Positions 32,723 to 41,624 of a stretch of 64,000 nt of DNA are shown one piece after another; the stretch's first letter is position 1, and each line of letters begins with the position of its first letter. Made by a program: the position numbers and the translations under genes. This stretch comes from Gemmobacter sp. (GTDB lineage Bacteria > Pseudomonadota > Alphaproteobacteria > Rhodobacterales > Rhodobacteraceae), in assembly GCF_034676705.1 (NCBI RefSeq), contig NZ_JAUCBS010000013.1, positions 1,066,501-1,130,500 of the forward strand. The letters are read 5' to 3'. The notes beneath the pieces are model-generated. The model searched no databases, was not told the origin of the DNA, and saw nothing but the letters and a program-made list of their open reading frames with translations.

Positions 32723-32899
32723 ATGCCTATTGTTTCCATTGTCTCGGCTGCCGCGGTTGGCAGCCTGGGTGCGGGCGCTGCGCTGGCGCTGAGCGCGGAT
32801 GCTTCGGTTGTCGTGGCGGTCTGGCTGGGGGCCGGGTCGCTGGGCACCTTGCCGGCCGTGCGGCGCGGCTTGCGCGGGCAGCCGGCTCAGACCCGGTAA
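32723..32899 (+). CDS. Small hypothetical membrane protein
   Basis: A 58-residue frame (MPIVSIVSAAAVGSLGAGAAL...) with two hydrophobic stretches (VSAAAVGSLGAGAALALS and VVVAVWLGAGSLGTLPAV) and a basic end (RRGLRGQPAQTR). AGGGG lies 8 nt before the ATG. It overlaps the convergent epimerase gene by 13 bp. No family recognised. Confidence 0.55.
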   Translation: MPIVSIVSAAAVGSLGAGAALALSADASVVVAVWLGAGSLGTLPAVRRGLRGQPAQTR

Positions 32900-33885
32900 T
32901 AGTCGCGATACCAGGCGACAAAGCGGGCAACCCCTTCGCGGAACGGGGTTTCCGGGCGGTGGCCGGTCAGGCCTTGCAGCAGCGTCGCGTCGGCCCAGGT
33001 GGCAGGAACATCGCCCGCCTGCATCGGCAGATAGTTCCGCACCGCCTTGCGGCCCAGACAGTCTTCGATGGCATCGACGAAATCCAGCAGCTTCACCTTG
33101 TCGGAATTGCCGATATTGACCACGCGCCACGGGGCGACCGGCGACAGGCTGTCCTGCGGGCCGACCGGCGCAGTGCCCGGCGGGGTGCCGATCAGGCCAT
33201 GGATCCCGCGCACCAGATCGTCGACATAGGTAAAGTCGCGCCACATCTGGCCGTGGTTGTAGATGTCGATCGGCTCGCCCTTCAGGATGGCGCGGGTGAA
33301 CTTGAACAGCGCCATGTCGGGTCGGCCCCAGGGACCATAGACGGTGAAGAACCGGAACATGGTGGTGGGCAGGCCGTGGATATGCGCCCAGGCATGGCCC
33401 ATCGCCTCGTTCGCCTTTTTGGTGGCGGCGTAGAATGACATCGGCGTATCGGCCTTGTGCACCTCGGCATAGGGCATGTCGGTGTTCGCGCCATAGACCG
33501 AACTGGTCGAGGCCATCAGCAGATGCCCGACCCGGTGGCGCAGGGCCAGTTCCATCACGTTGAACGTGCCGACGATATTCGCATCGACATAGGCGCGCGG
33601 GTTGTCGATGGAATAGCGCACCCCGGCCTGTGCGGCCAGATGCACCACCACATCGGGGCGGAACGCATCGGCCACCGCATCCAGCGTGGCGCGATCCTCC
33701 AGCAGCCCTTCGGCGCGGTGAAAGCGCGGGTTTTCGGCCAGAATGGCATGCCGGCGCTGTTTCAGGGTGACATCGTAGTAATCCGTCATCCCGTCATAGC
33801 CCTGCACCGTGGCCCCCTGGGCCAGCAGCAGGCGCGACAGGTGAAAGCCGATGAACCCGGCGCTTCCGGTAACCATTACGCGCAT
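32887..33885 (-). CDS. NAD-dependent epimerase, UDP-glucuronate 4-epimerase type
   Basis: A 332-residue short-chain epimerase: VTGSAGFIGFHLSRLLL (NAD-binding Rossmann), ASTSSVYGANTDMPY, catalytic YAATK, then MFRFFTVYGPWGRPDMALFKFTRAILKGEPIDIYNHG, characteristic of UDP-glucuronate C4-epimerases. The start at 33885 (GGAG 8 nt upstream) is preferred to a GTG three codons earlier. It would supply UDP-galacturonate for polysaccharide or LPS. Confidence 0.88.
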   Translation of the reverse strand: MRVMVTGSAGFIGFHLSRLLLAQGATVQGYDGMTDYYDVTLKQRRHAILAENPRFHRAEGLLEDRATLDAVADAFRPDVVVHLAAQAGVRYSIDNPRAYVDANIVGTFNVMELALRHRVGHLLMASTSSVYGANTDMPYAEVHKADTPMSFYAATKKANEAMGHAWAHIHGLPTTMFRFFTVYGPWGRPDMALFKFTRAILKGEPIDIYNHGQMWRDFTYVDDLVRGIHGLIGTPPGTAPVGPQDSLSPVAPWRVVNIGNSDKVKLLDFVDAIEDCLGRKAVRNYLPMQAGDVPATWADATLLQGLTGHRPETPFREGVARFVAWYRDYYRV

Positions 33886-34027
33886 GAATGCCACTCCGTT
33901 TCAGCAGTCCGGTCCGCGACATCGCGTATGCGGCGGCCGATCCGTTACCGCTTGGCGGCAAACTGTGGCAAGGGTGGGGCGACTTGCCGGTATTTCCCGC
34001 CGCCAGGGGGCTGGCGGCGGGCAGGGA

Positions 34028-35326
34028 TCATTCGGCGGCGTGGGCGCCCGGGTTGTTCGGGTGGGTCTGCCAGTTGGCATAGGGCGACACCGGCCGCCCG
34101 GTGCGCGGATCGACCTCGCCCAGCGGCATCTGTTCCATGGTGATGCAGTCTTCCACCGGGCAGACGTTGACGCACAGGTTGCAGGCGACGCATTCGGCGT
34201 CGTTCACCTCGAACACGCGGCCCGGTTTCATCAGGATGGCCTGGTGGCTGGTATCCTCGCAGGCGGCATAGCAGCGGCCGCATTTGATGCAGTCGTCCTG
34301 GTTGATCCTGGCCTTGGTCACGTAGTTCAGGTTCAGATCCTGCCATTCGACGAAATTCGGCACCGCGCGGCCGATCAGGTCGGACAGGGCCATTTCCTTT
34401 TCATCGAGGTATTGCGACAGGCCCGAGATCATTTCCTGCACGACCTTGAAGCCATAGGTCATGGCGGCGGTGCAGACCTGCACGTTGCCCGCCCCCAGCG
34501 CCAGGAATTCCGCCGCATCACGCCAGGTGGTCACCCCGCCGATGCCGGAAATCGGCATGCCGCGGGTTTCGGGGTGGCGGGCGATTTCCGCCACCATGTT
34601 CAGCGCGATGGGTTTCACCGCCGGCCCGCAGTAGCCGCCGTGCGAGCCCTTGCCGTCGATCATCGGGAAGGGCGAGAAACTGTCGAGATCGACGTTGGTG
34701 ATCGACTTGATCGTGTTGATCAGCGATACCGCATCGGCCCCGCCGCGATGCGCCGCAATGGCCGGCGGCAGGATCGAGGTGATGTTCGGCGTCAGCTTCA
34801 CGATGCAGGGCATGCGGCTGTATTGCTTGACCCAGCGGGTCACCATCTCGATGTATTCGGGCACCTGGCCCACGGCGCTGCCCATGCCCCGTTCGGCCAT
34901 GCCATGCGGGCAGCCGAAGTTCAGCTCTACCCCGTCGGCCTCGGTATCCTCGATGCGCTTGAGGATGTCTTTCCAGCTGTCCTCGTCGCAGGGCACCATC
35001 AGCGAAATGACCAGCGCGCGGTCGCGCCACTTGCGCTTGACCTCCTTGATCTCGCGCAGGTTCACTTCCAGCGGGCGGTCGGTGATCAGTTCGATGTTGT
35101 TCAGCCCCAGAAGGCGGCGGTCGGCGCCCCAGACCGCGCCATAGCGCGGGCCGTTGACGTTGACGATGGGCGGGCCTTCGGCGCCCAGCGTCTTCCACAC
35201 CACGCCGCCCCAGCCCGCCTGATAGGCGCGTTCGACGTTGTATTGCTTGTCGGTCGGCGGCGCCGAGGCCAGCCAGAACGGGTTGGGCGATTTGATGCCC
35301 AGGAAGTCACTTCTGAGGTCGGCCAT
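34028..35326 (-). CDS. preA: NAD-dependent dihydropyrimidine dehydrogenase, subunit PreA
   Basis: A 432-residue flavoprotein: the N-terminal dihydroorotate-dehydrogenase-like FMN barrel (FWLASAPPTDKQYNVERAY..., NFGCPHGMAERGMGSAVGQ, ISGIGGVTTW) and a C-terminal 2[4Fe-4S] ferredoxin domain with CIKCGRCYAAC and CVACNLCVNVCP. With PreT it reduces uracil and thymine using NADH. Its partner is at 36026-37330, with a DedA gene between. Confidence 0.93.
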   Translation of the reverse strand: MADLRSDFLGIKSPNPFWLASAPPTDKQYNVERAYQAGWGGVVWKTLGAEGPPIVNVNGPRYGAVWGADRRLLGLNNIELITDRPLEVNLREIKEVKRKWRDRALVISLMVPCDEDSWKDILKRIEDTEADGVELNFGCPHGMAERGMGSAVGQVPEYIEMVTRWVKQYSRMPCIVKLTPNITSILPPAIAAHRGGADAVSLINTIKSITNVDLDSFSPFPMIDGKGSHGGYCGPAVKPIALNMVAEIARHPETRGMPISGIGGVTTWRDAAEFLALGAGNVQVCTAAMTYGFKVVQEMISGLSQYLDEKEMALSDLIGRAVPNFVEWQDLNLNYVTKARINQDDCIKCGRCYAACEDTSHQAILMKPGRVFEVNDAECVACNLCVNVCPVEDCITMEQMPLGEVDPRTGRPVSPYANWQTHPNNPGAHAAE

Positions 35327-35419
35327 GGCTGTCCTCCGCAGGATGTTGGCTTATGGCAATGGAACGGGCGCCACCGACCAGCGGTGCCCGATGGTTTTGT
35401 TGCAAAAGTGCGGGTGTGG

Positions 35420-35980
35420 TCAGCCCATCAGGGCTTGCCAGATCCAGTGCAGGATGTTGCCGCCCACCTCGCCCGACTTGGGGATGGCCCAGGCCCAGAC
35501 GATGGCGCCGACCAGATCGACCGCCAGGAACAACGGCAGGTTCATGCGCGAAATCCCGGCCATCAGGAACACTACCGCCCGCAGCGGGCCGACGAAATGC
35601 CCGATCAGGATGGTGGCGATGCCCCAGCGCGCAAAGGCGGTGGTCGCCCGTTCGGCCAGATGCGGATGGTCGCGCAGCGGCCACAGGTTGAGCATCACCT
35701 TGCCGTAGCGCCAGCCCAGCCAGTAGGAAAACACCGATCCGGTGATCGCCCCCAGCGCGCCGCCGATCCACAGCGGGGCAAAGTCCAGCGTGCCGGTTGC
35801 CACCACCGCGCCCACCCCGAACAGGATGGCCGTGGACGGGATGAGGATCGAGAACACCGGCAGCGTTTCCGCCAGCGCGAACAGAAAGGCGATCACCCCC
35901 GCCCAGGCGCGGTTGTCGCTGATGAAGGCGATGGCAGAGTCGACGAAGGCGTCCAAGGCGCTCTCCCGCAGGGATGTCAC
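35420..35980 (-). CDS. DedA-family membrane protein
   Basis: A 186-residue protein with the DedA pattern: FALAETLPVFSILIPSTAILFGVGAVVA, GGALGAITGSVFSYWLGWRYG and HFVGPLRAVVFLMAGISRMNLPLFLAVDLVGAIVWAW. DedA proteins are linked to lipid flipping and membrane-potential maintenance. It sits between preA and preT without obvious functional connection. Confidence 0.9.
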   Translation of the reverse strand: MTSLRESALDAFVDSAIAFISDNRAWAGVIAFLFALAETLPVFSILIPSTAILFGVGAVVATGTLDFAPLWIGGALGAITGSVFSYWLGWRYGKVMLNLWPLRDHPHLAERATTAFARWGIATILIGHFVGPLRAVVFLMAGISRMNLPLFLAVDLVGAIVWAWAIPKSGEVGGNILHWIWQALMG

Positions 35981-36025
35981 GGCCTGCGACAGGTAGCGTC
36001 AAGCGGGCCGCGTCACAACCCGGGG

Positions 36026-37330
36026 TCATGCCTGCCCCATCAGATGCGCGTGAATGGCCTCGGCCGCGTCGCGCCCTTCGGCCACGGCGGTCACGGTCAG
36101 ATCCTCGCCCCCCGCCGCGCAATCGCCGCCCGCCCAGACCCCGGCGCCCGGACCGGCGATCTTGCCGCCATCCACTGCGACCCCCGCCGGAACACCGGAC
36201 AGCTTCTGGCCAATCGCCTTGAACACCTGATCGGCCCGCAGGGTAAAGGTCTCGGCCCCCGGCCTGCCATCGCTGGCATAGGCGAATTCCACCGCCTCGG
36301 CCTTGCCGCTGCCGGTCACCTTTACCGGAACGGCGTTGGTGACGATCTTTACCCCGACCTGCGCGGCATGGTCCTGTTCATAGGCGCTGGCGCTCATCCG
36401 GTCCTTGCCGCGGCGATAGACCATGGTGACGTTTTCCGCCCCCAGCAGTTTTGATTGCACTGCCGCATCCACCGCCGTCATGCCGCCACCGATCACCACC
36501 ACATCGCGCCCCACGGGCAGGGCGGGCAGGGCGGCCTGGCGCAGGTCGGCGATGAAGTCCACCGCGTCGCGCACGCCGTCCAGATCCTCGCCGGGGATGC
36601 CCAGGGCGTTGACCCCGGCCAGACCGATGCCAAGGAACACCGCATCATGGCCGGCCCGCAGCCCATCCAGCGTGATGTCGCGGCCAAGTGCCTGATTGCA
36701 GCGGATTTCAATTCCGCCGATCTGCAACAGCCAGTCCACCTCGGCCTGGGCGAAGCCCTTGGTCGCCTTGTAGGCGGCGATGCCGTATTCGTTCAGCCCG
36801 CCCGGCTTGGGGCGTGCCTCGTAGATCACCACGTCGTGGCCCTTCATCGCCAGACGGTGCGCGCAGGACAGGCCGGCAGGGCCGGCCCCCACCACCGCCA
36901 CCCGTTTGCCGGTAGCAGGCGCGCGGGTATAGGGATGCGGCTTGGGCATGGCCACGCTGGTGGCAAAGCGTTGCAGGCGGCCGATTTCCACCGGCTTGCC
37001 TTCGGCGGCCTCGCGCACGCAGGCCTCTTCGCACAGGGTTTCGGTCGGGCAGACGCGGGCGCACATGCCGCCCAGGATGTTCTGGTCCCAGATCGTCTTT
37101 GCCGCCGCCTCGGGCGTGCCGGTCACGATCTGGCGGATGAACAGCGGAATGTCGATGCTGGTGGGGCAGGCCGTGATGCAGGGCGCATCATGGCAGAAAT
37201 AGCAGCGGTCGGCCGCCACCTGTGCCTCGTGCATGTCGAAGGGCGGTTCGACATCGTCGAAATTCCGGGCGATCACATCGGCGGGCAGACGCCCCGGGGC
37301 GATGCCGGGGGTAAGCTGGCTGTTGGACAA
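36026..37330 (-). CDS. preT: Dihydropyrimidine dehydrogenase, NAD-binding subunit PreT
   Basis: A 434-residue oxidoreductase of the glutamate-synthase small-subunit type. Fe-S motifs CYFCHDAPCITACPTSIDIP and CARVCPTETLCEEAC are followed by FAD (VAVVGAGPAGLSCAHRLAMKGHDVVIYEA) and NAD (VVVIGGGMTAVDAA) folds. The start is a TTG at 37330 with GGGAGG 6 nt upstream; the upstream extension has no homology. It delivers NADH electrons to PreA. Confidence 0.9.
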   Translation of the reverse strand: MSNSQLTPGIAPGRLPADVIARNFDDVEPPFDMHEAQVAADRCYFCHDAPCITACPTSIDIPLFIRQIVTGTPEAAAKTIWDQNILGGMCARVCPTETLCEEACVREAAEGKPVEIGRLQRFATSVAMPKPHPYTRAPATGKRVAVVGAGPAGLSCAHRLAMKGHDVVIYEARPKPGGLNEYGIAAYKATKGFAQAEVDWLLQIGGIEIRCNQALGRDITLDGLRAGHDAVFLGIGLAGVNALGIPGEDLDGVRDAVDFIADLRQAALPALPVGRDVVVIGGGMTAVDAAVQSKLLGAENVTMVYRRGKDRMSASAYEQDHAAQVGVKIVTNAVPVKVTGSGKAEAVEFAYASDGRPGAETFTLRADQVFKAIGQKLSGVPAGVAVDGGKIAGPGAGVWAGGDCAAGGEDLTVTAVAEGRDAAEAIHAHLMGQA

Positions 37331-37589
37331 GCGATGCCTCCCTTGAGCTATGTTTACTGGGATCAGGCTGCCACAGGCCAAAATTTTATCAAGTGGTAAA
37401 ATATCTGACGAATTCGCTTTTCCGACCCGCTGCCAGAACTGCGGGCGGGTTGCCGCAGCCTTGGGCACGTTGTCGGCTTTTCCTTGCAGGGCGGAATGCG
37501 TATATAGCGCCATGGCCCCAGACAGGGCAGGCAGAGAACAGGGGCAGCAAGCCCCGCCCACCCGCACGGGAACCCTTAGCGAGGACGGC

Positions 37590-38078
37590 ATGACCAAACA
37601 CAACCACGAAGCCGACGTGGCCTTCATTCAGGCCCTTGCGGAACTGCTGAATGCGAACGAACTGACGGAACTGGCCGTCAAGCGCGAATATGGCGAGGAT
37701 GACAGCCTGGAAGTGCGCGTCGTCAAGCAGGCGACCATCGTGCAGGCCGCCCCGATGACCGTGGCGGCAGCCCCTGTGGCGGCGATGGCCCCGGCGGCTG
37801 CGGCCCCGGCGGCAGCGGCGGTGCCCGAAGATCCGGCGCAGCACCCGGGCGCGGTGACCTCGCCCATGGTGGGCACGGCCTATCTGGCGCCGGAACCGGG
37901 CGCGGCCGCCTTTGTCGCCGTGGGCAGCACGGTGGCCGAAGGCCAGACCCTGCTGATCGTCGAGGCGATGAAGACCATGAACCATATCCCTGCGCCGCGT
38001 GCGGGCACCGTCAAGCGGATCCTGGTCGCCGATGGCACCCCGGTGGAATACGGCGCCCCCCTGATGATCATCGAGTGA
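37590..38078 (+). CDS. accB: Acetyl-CoA carboxylase biotin carboxyl carrier protein
   Basis: A 162-residue BCCP: helical N-terminus (DVAFIQALAELLNANELTELAVKREYGEDD), an Ala/Pro-rich linker (residues ~53-80), then the biotinyl domain with K128 in EAMKTMN. The start at 37590 lies just after GAGGA. accC follows 7 bp downstream, the usual operon for the biotin carboxylase half of acetyl-CoA carboxylase. Confidence 0.95.
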   Translation: MTKHNHEADVAFIQALAELLNANELTELAVKREYGEDDSLEVRVVKQATIVQAAPMTVAAAPVAAMAPAAAAPAAAAVPEDPAQHPGAVTSPMVGTAYLAPEPGAAAFVAVGSTVAEGQTLLIVEAMKTMNHIPAPRAGTVKRILVADGTPVEYGAPLMIIE

Positions 38079-38085
38079 GGCGCGC

Positions 38086-39432
38086 ATGTTCGACAAGATC
38101 CTGATCGCCAACCGGGGCGAGATCGCGCTGCGCGTGATCCGCGCCTGCCAGGAAATGGGGATCAAATCGGTCGCCGTGCATTCGACCGCCGATTCCGACG
38201 CCATGCATGTGCGCATGGCCGACGAAAGCGTCTGCATCGGCCCGGCCCCGTCTTCGGAAAGCTATCTGAACAAGGCCGCGATCATCTCGGCCTGCGAGAT
38301 CACGGGCGCCCAGGCGGTGCATCCGGGCTATGGCTTCCTGTCGGAAAACGCGGCCTTTGCCCAGGCACTGGAAGACCACGGGCTGACGTTCATCGGCCCG
38401 TCGGCGGAACATATCCGCATCATGGGCGACAAGATCACCGCCAAGGACACCGCCAAGGCGCTGGGGATTCCGGTTGTGCCGGGGTCGGACGGCGGCGTGC
38501 CGGATGTGGACAGCGCCAAGCGCGTGGCGGCCCAGATCGGCTATCCGGTGATCATCAAGGCGACTGCCGGCGGCGGCGGGCGCGGCATGAAGGTGGCCAA
38601 GGACGAGGCATCGCTGGAAGTGGCCTTCCGCACCGCCCGGTCCGAGGCGAAGGCCGCCTTTGGCAACGACGAAGTCTATATCGAGAAATACCTCCAGCGC
38701 CCCCGCCATATCGAGATTCAGGTGTTCGGCGATGGCACGGGCAATGCCGTGCATCTGGGCGAGCGGGACTGTTCGCTGCAACGCCGCCACCAGAAGGTGT
38801 TCGAAGAGGCGCCCGGCCCCTGCATCACCCCCAGAATGCGATCCGAGATCGGCGAGGTTTGCGCCGCTGCCATGCGCAAGCTGAAGTATATCGGCGCCGG
38901 CACCGTCGAATTCCTGTATGAAGACGGCGAATTCTACTTCATCGAGATGAACACCCGGTTGCAGGTGGAACATCCGGTGACCGAGGCGATCTTTGGCGTC
39001 GATCTGGTGCGCGAACAGATCCGGGTGGCCAGCGGCATGGGCATGTCCTTTGGCCAGGACGATCTGGAAATCCACGGCCATGCCATCGAGGTGCGGATCA
39101 ACGCGGAAAAGCTGCCGTCGTTCTCGCCCTGCCCGGGCAAGGTGACGGCCTATCACGCGCCGGGGGGGCTGGGGGTGCGGATGGATTCCGCGCTGTATGA
39201 TGGCTACCGGATCCCGCCCTATTACGACAGCCTGATCGGCAAGCTGATCGTGCATGGCCGCGACCGGCCCGAGGCGCTGTCGCGCCTGCACCGCGCGCTG
39301 GGCGAACTGATCGTGGACGGCGTGGATACCACCGTGCCGCTGTTCCGCGCCCTTCTGGCAGAACCGGACATCCAGAACGGCGACTATTCCATCCACTGGC
39401 TGGAAAAGTGGCTGGCGCGCCAGTTCGGCTGA
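38086..39432 (+). CDS. accC: Acetyl-CoA carboxylase biotin carboxylase subunit
   Basis: A 448-residue ATP-grasp enzyme that carboxylates the BCCP biotin. MFDKILIANRGEIALRVIRACQEMG opens it; KATAGGGGRGMKVAKDE (glycine-rich loop), HQKVFEEAPGP, FIEMNTRLQVEHPVTEAI and the C-terminal biotin carboxylase domain follow. Length is standard. The aat frame begins inside its last codons. Confidence 0.96.
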   Translation: MFDKILIANRGEIALRVIRACQEMGIKSVAVHSTADSDAMHVRMADESVCIGPAPSSESYLNKAAIISACEITGAQAVHPGYGFLSENAAFAQALEDHGLTFIGPSAEHIRIMGDKITAKDTAKALGIPVVPGSDGGVPDVDSAKRVAAQIGYPVIIKATAGGGGRGMKVAKDEASLEVAFRTARSEAKAAFGNDEVYIEKYLQRPRHIEIQVFGDGTGNAVHLGERDCSLQRRHQKVFEEAPGPCITPRMRSEIGEVCAAAMRKLKYIGAGTVEFLYEDGEFYFIEMNTRLQVEHPVTEAIFGVDLVREQIRVASGMGMSFGQDDLEIHGHAIEVRINAEKLPSFSPCPGKVTAYHAPGGLGVRMDSALYDGYRIPPYYDSLIGKLIVHGRDRPEALSRLHRALGELIVDGVDTTVPLFRALLAEPDIQNGDYSIHWLEKWLARQFG

Positions 39433-40040
39433 CCGCGCAGCTGTTGCTGCGGGCCTATGCCATGGGGATCTTCCCCATGGCCGAGGGTCGTGACGACCCC
39501 GAAATCCACTGGATCGACCCCCGCCGACGCGGGGTCTTTCCGCTGGATGGCTTCCACATCTCGCGCAGTCTGGCCCGCCGCATCCGGCGCGGGGGCTATC
39601 AGGCCACGATGGATACCGACTTTGCCGGCGTGGTCACCGCCTGCGCCGCGCGCGAGGAAACCTGGATCAACGCCGAAATCCACCGCCTGTATCTGGACCT
39701 GCACCGCATGGGCCATGCTCATAGCCAGGAGATCTGGCAGGATGGCCGGCTGATCGGCGGGGTCTATGGCGTGGTGCTGGGGCAGGCGTTCTTTGGCGAA
39801 AGCATGTTCTCGGCCGCGACCGACGGGTCCAAGCTGGCGCTGGCGCATCTGGTGGCGCGGCTGCGGGCCGGCGGGTTCACCCTGTTCGACACCCAGTTCC
39901 TGACCCCGCATCTGGCCAGCCTTGGCGCGGTGGAAATTTCGCGCGCGGACTACCACCGCCGGCTGGCGCGGGCCATTACCGGCCGCGCGCGGCTCGACCA
40001 GGTGGGCGATCCGTTGCAGGGCAGGGGGGAAGGGCCCTGA
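39408..40040 (+). CDS. aat: Leucyl/phenylalanyl-tRNA-protein transferase
   Basis: A 210-residue L/F-transferase of the N-degron pathway. LLLRAYAMGIFPMAEGRDDPEIHWIDPRRRGVFPLDGFHISRS is diagnostic, with QEIWQDGRLIGGVYGVVLGQAFFGESMFS and LFDTQFLTPHLASLGAVEISR. The GTG start at 39408 overlaps accC by 25 bp and is uncertain; downstream methionines would cut the conserved N-terminus. Confidence 0.92.
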   Translation: MAGAPVRLTAQLLLRAYAMGIFPMAEGRDDPEIHWIDPRRRGVFPLDGFHISRSLARRIRRGGYQATMDTDFAGVVTACAAREETWINAEIHRLYLDLHRMGHAHSQEIWQDGRLIGGVYGVVLGQAFFGESMFSAATDGSKLALAHLVARLRAGGFTLFDTQFLTPHLASLGAVEISRADYHRRLARAITGRARLDQVGDPLQGRGEGP

Positions 40041-40059
40041 CCGGGCCCCTCCAGACGCC

Positions 40060-40602
40060 TCAGCCCATCTTTTTCAGATAGGTCCAGGTCGGCACCCGGG
40101 CATTGCGCGACACGCAGAAGGTTTCGGCATCGCCCAGGTATTCGAACCCCGCATTGGTCAGAACCCGGGCCGATCCCGGGTTGTCCTGGAACACGGCGGC
40201 AAAGATGGTGCGGTCACGGTGCGGGTTGGCATCCAGCACGGCGCGCACCGCCTCGGAGGCGATGCCGGTGTTCCAGAACGCGGGCGCCACCCAGTAGCCG
40301 ATTTCCGACTGCGCCCGGTCCATCCGCTTCAGGCTGATGACGCCCAGCAATTCGGCCAGACCATGGGCCGACCCGTCCAGCGCCCACACATCCTCGACCC
40401 GGTCGGGGGCGGTCACGCGGGTGATATACGCCTCGATCGCGCCGGGGGGCAGCGGATGGGGAATCGACGAGGTCATGGTGGCGACACGTTTGTCCCCCGC
40501 ATGCATGGCCAGAAGCCCCGCATCCGAACGGCGCAGCCCGCGCAACAGGAAACGGCCTGCAGCGATCTGGGGCACGGTGTCGATCACATTCTCCATCTTC
40601 AT
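40060..40602 (-). CDS. GNAT-family N-acetyltransferase (RimJ/RimL type)
   Basis: A 180-residue acetyltransferase: FLLRGLRRSDAGLLAMHAGDKRVATMTSSIPHP, then IGYWVAPAFWNTGIASEAVRAVLDA (acetyl-CoA loop), VFQDNPGSARVLTNAGFEYLG. GGAGG precedes the ATG at 40602. The substrate could be a ribosomal protein, another protein terminus or a small molecule. Confidence 0.88.
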   Translation of the reverse strand: MKMENVIDTVPQIAAGRFLLRGLRRSDAGLLAMHAGDKRVATMTSSIPHPLPPGAIEAYITRVTAPDRVEDVWALDGSAHGLAELLGVISLKRMDRAQSEIGYWVAPAFWNTGIASEAVRAVLDANPHRDRTIFAAVFQDNPGSARVLTNAGFEYLGDAETFCVSRNARVPTWTYLKKMG

Positions 40603-40720
40603 CGCTTCCTCCTCGAAGCGAAAGGGCCTTGCCCTTTCAGGATGGGGCCCATCGGCCGGCTGCACAAGCCCCCGATGGTCCGACATATTGTGGCGGCTCC
40701 GGGAACGATCCCGGAAAATG

Positions 40721-40753
40721 AAACGGGGGACCGGCTGGTGTGCCGATCCCCCG
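40721..40753 (-). terminator. Terminator of the rplU-rpmA operon
   Basis: CGGGGGA-TCGG pairs with CCGG-TCCCCCG around a short loop, followed on the minus strand by TTTCATTTT, 28 bp after the rpmA stop. The T-tract is broken by CA, so strength is uncertain. Confidence 0.65.
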
Positions 40754-40780
40754 CTTACATTCCGAATGTAAAGGTTCGGC

Positions 40781-41050
40781 TTACTCCGCAGCCTCCGCGA
40801 CCGGGAGGACCGAGATGAAGGTGCGGCCCTTGAGGCCCTTGCGGAAGGTGACGCGGCCTTCGGTCATTGCGAAGATCGTGTGATCCTTGCCCATGCCGAC
40901 GCCTTCGCCCGGGAACCAGGTGGTGCCGCGCTGGCGCACGATGATGTTGCCCGGAATGGCCGCCTGGCCACCGAACAGCTTCACGCCCAGACGGCGACCG
41001 GCAGAGTCGCGACCGTTGCGGGACGAACCGCCAGCTTTTTTATGTGCCAT
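40781..41050 (-). CDS. rpmA: 50S ribosomal protein L27
   Basis: An 89-residue L27: MAHKKAGGSSRNGRDSAGRRLGVK and GNIIVRQRGTTWFPGEGVGMGKDHTIFA are the family hallmarks; the N-terminus reaches the peptidyl-transferase centre. It follows rplU with a 14-bp gap. Confidence 0.97.
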   Translation of the reverse strand: MAHKKAGGSSRNGRDSAGRRLGVKLFGGQAAIPGNIIVRQRGTTWFPGEGVGMGKDHTIFAMTEGRVTFRKGLKGRTFISVLPVAEAAE

Positions 41051-41064
41051 GGGTCAGACTCCCC

Positions 41065-41457
41065 TTACTTGGTTTCGTGGGCGGCGCGGCGCGCATCGGC
41101 GGTGCCGACAGCAGCGGTCACGCCCGAGGTTTCGGCGCCCGAGGCGAGGATGTCGGTCACACGCACCAGCGTCAGCTTTTGACGGTGGCCACGGGTGCGC
41201 TGCGACGAATGCTTGCGGCGGCGCTTGTGGTAGCTGATGACCTTGTCGGCCTTGATGTTGTCGATCACCTCGGCCTGCACGGCCGCGCCGGCGACCAGCG
41301 GGGCGCCGATGGTGACGGAGTCACCGCCGACCATGAGGATCTCGTTGAACTGGACCTTGTCGCCAGCGGTGGCGGCGATCAGTTCCACGCGCAGCACGTC
41401 GCCGGCCTGGACCTTGTATTGCTTGCCGCCCGTCTTGAGGACCGCGAAAGTGGTCAT
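41065..41457 (-). CDS. rplU: 50S ribosomal protein L21
   Basis: A 130-residue L21 starting MTTFAVLKTGGKQYKVQAGDVLRVE, with IDNIKADKVISYHKRRRKHSSQRTRGHRQ. It has a C-terminal extension (ASGAETSGVTAAVGTADARRA) beyond the ~103-residue core. The start at 41457 removes a 30-codon non-homologous extension. Confidence 0.95.
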   Translation of the reverse strand: MTTFAVLKTGGKQYKVQAGDVLRVELIAATAGDKVQFNEILMVGGDSVTIGAPLVAGAAVQAEVIDNIKADKVISYHKRRRKHSSQRTRGHRQKLTLVRVTDILASGAETSGVTAAVGTADARRAAHETK

Positions 41458-41624
41458 CGGTATTCTTCCTTGTTTACCGCGCCCTGTGGCCCCGGAGCGG
41501 ATCCGGCGTTGATGCCTTCGGGCAGCGCGCCCCGTCAGAGGCGTCATGAAATTGCCCTGCGCGAGTCGCCTCGACGCCGGGATGGGGGCTTGTCCGCGAA
41601 ATCGCCCGCAAAGTCAAGCAGCGT

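Noticed and set aside
33851..36454. 867-codon + strand frame opposite preA and dedA
   Set aside because: It reads as low-complexity His/Gly/Arg-rich sequence without motifs; PreA and DedA motifs are on the minus strand.
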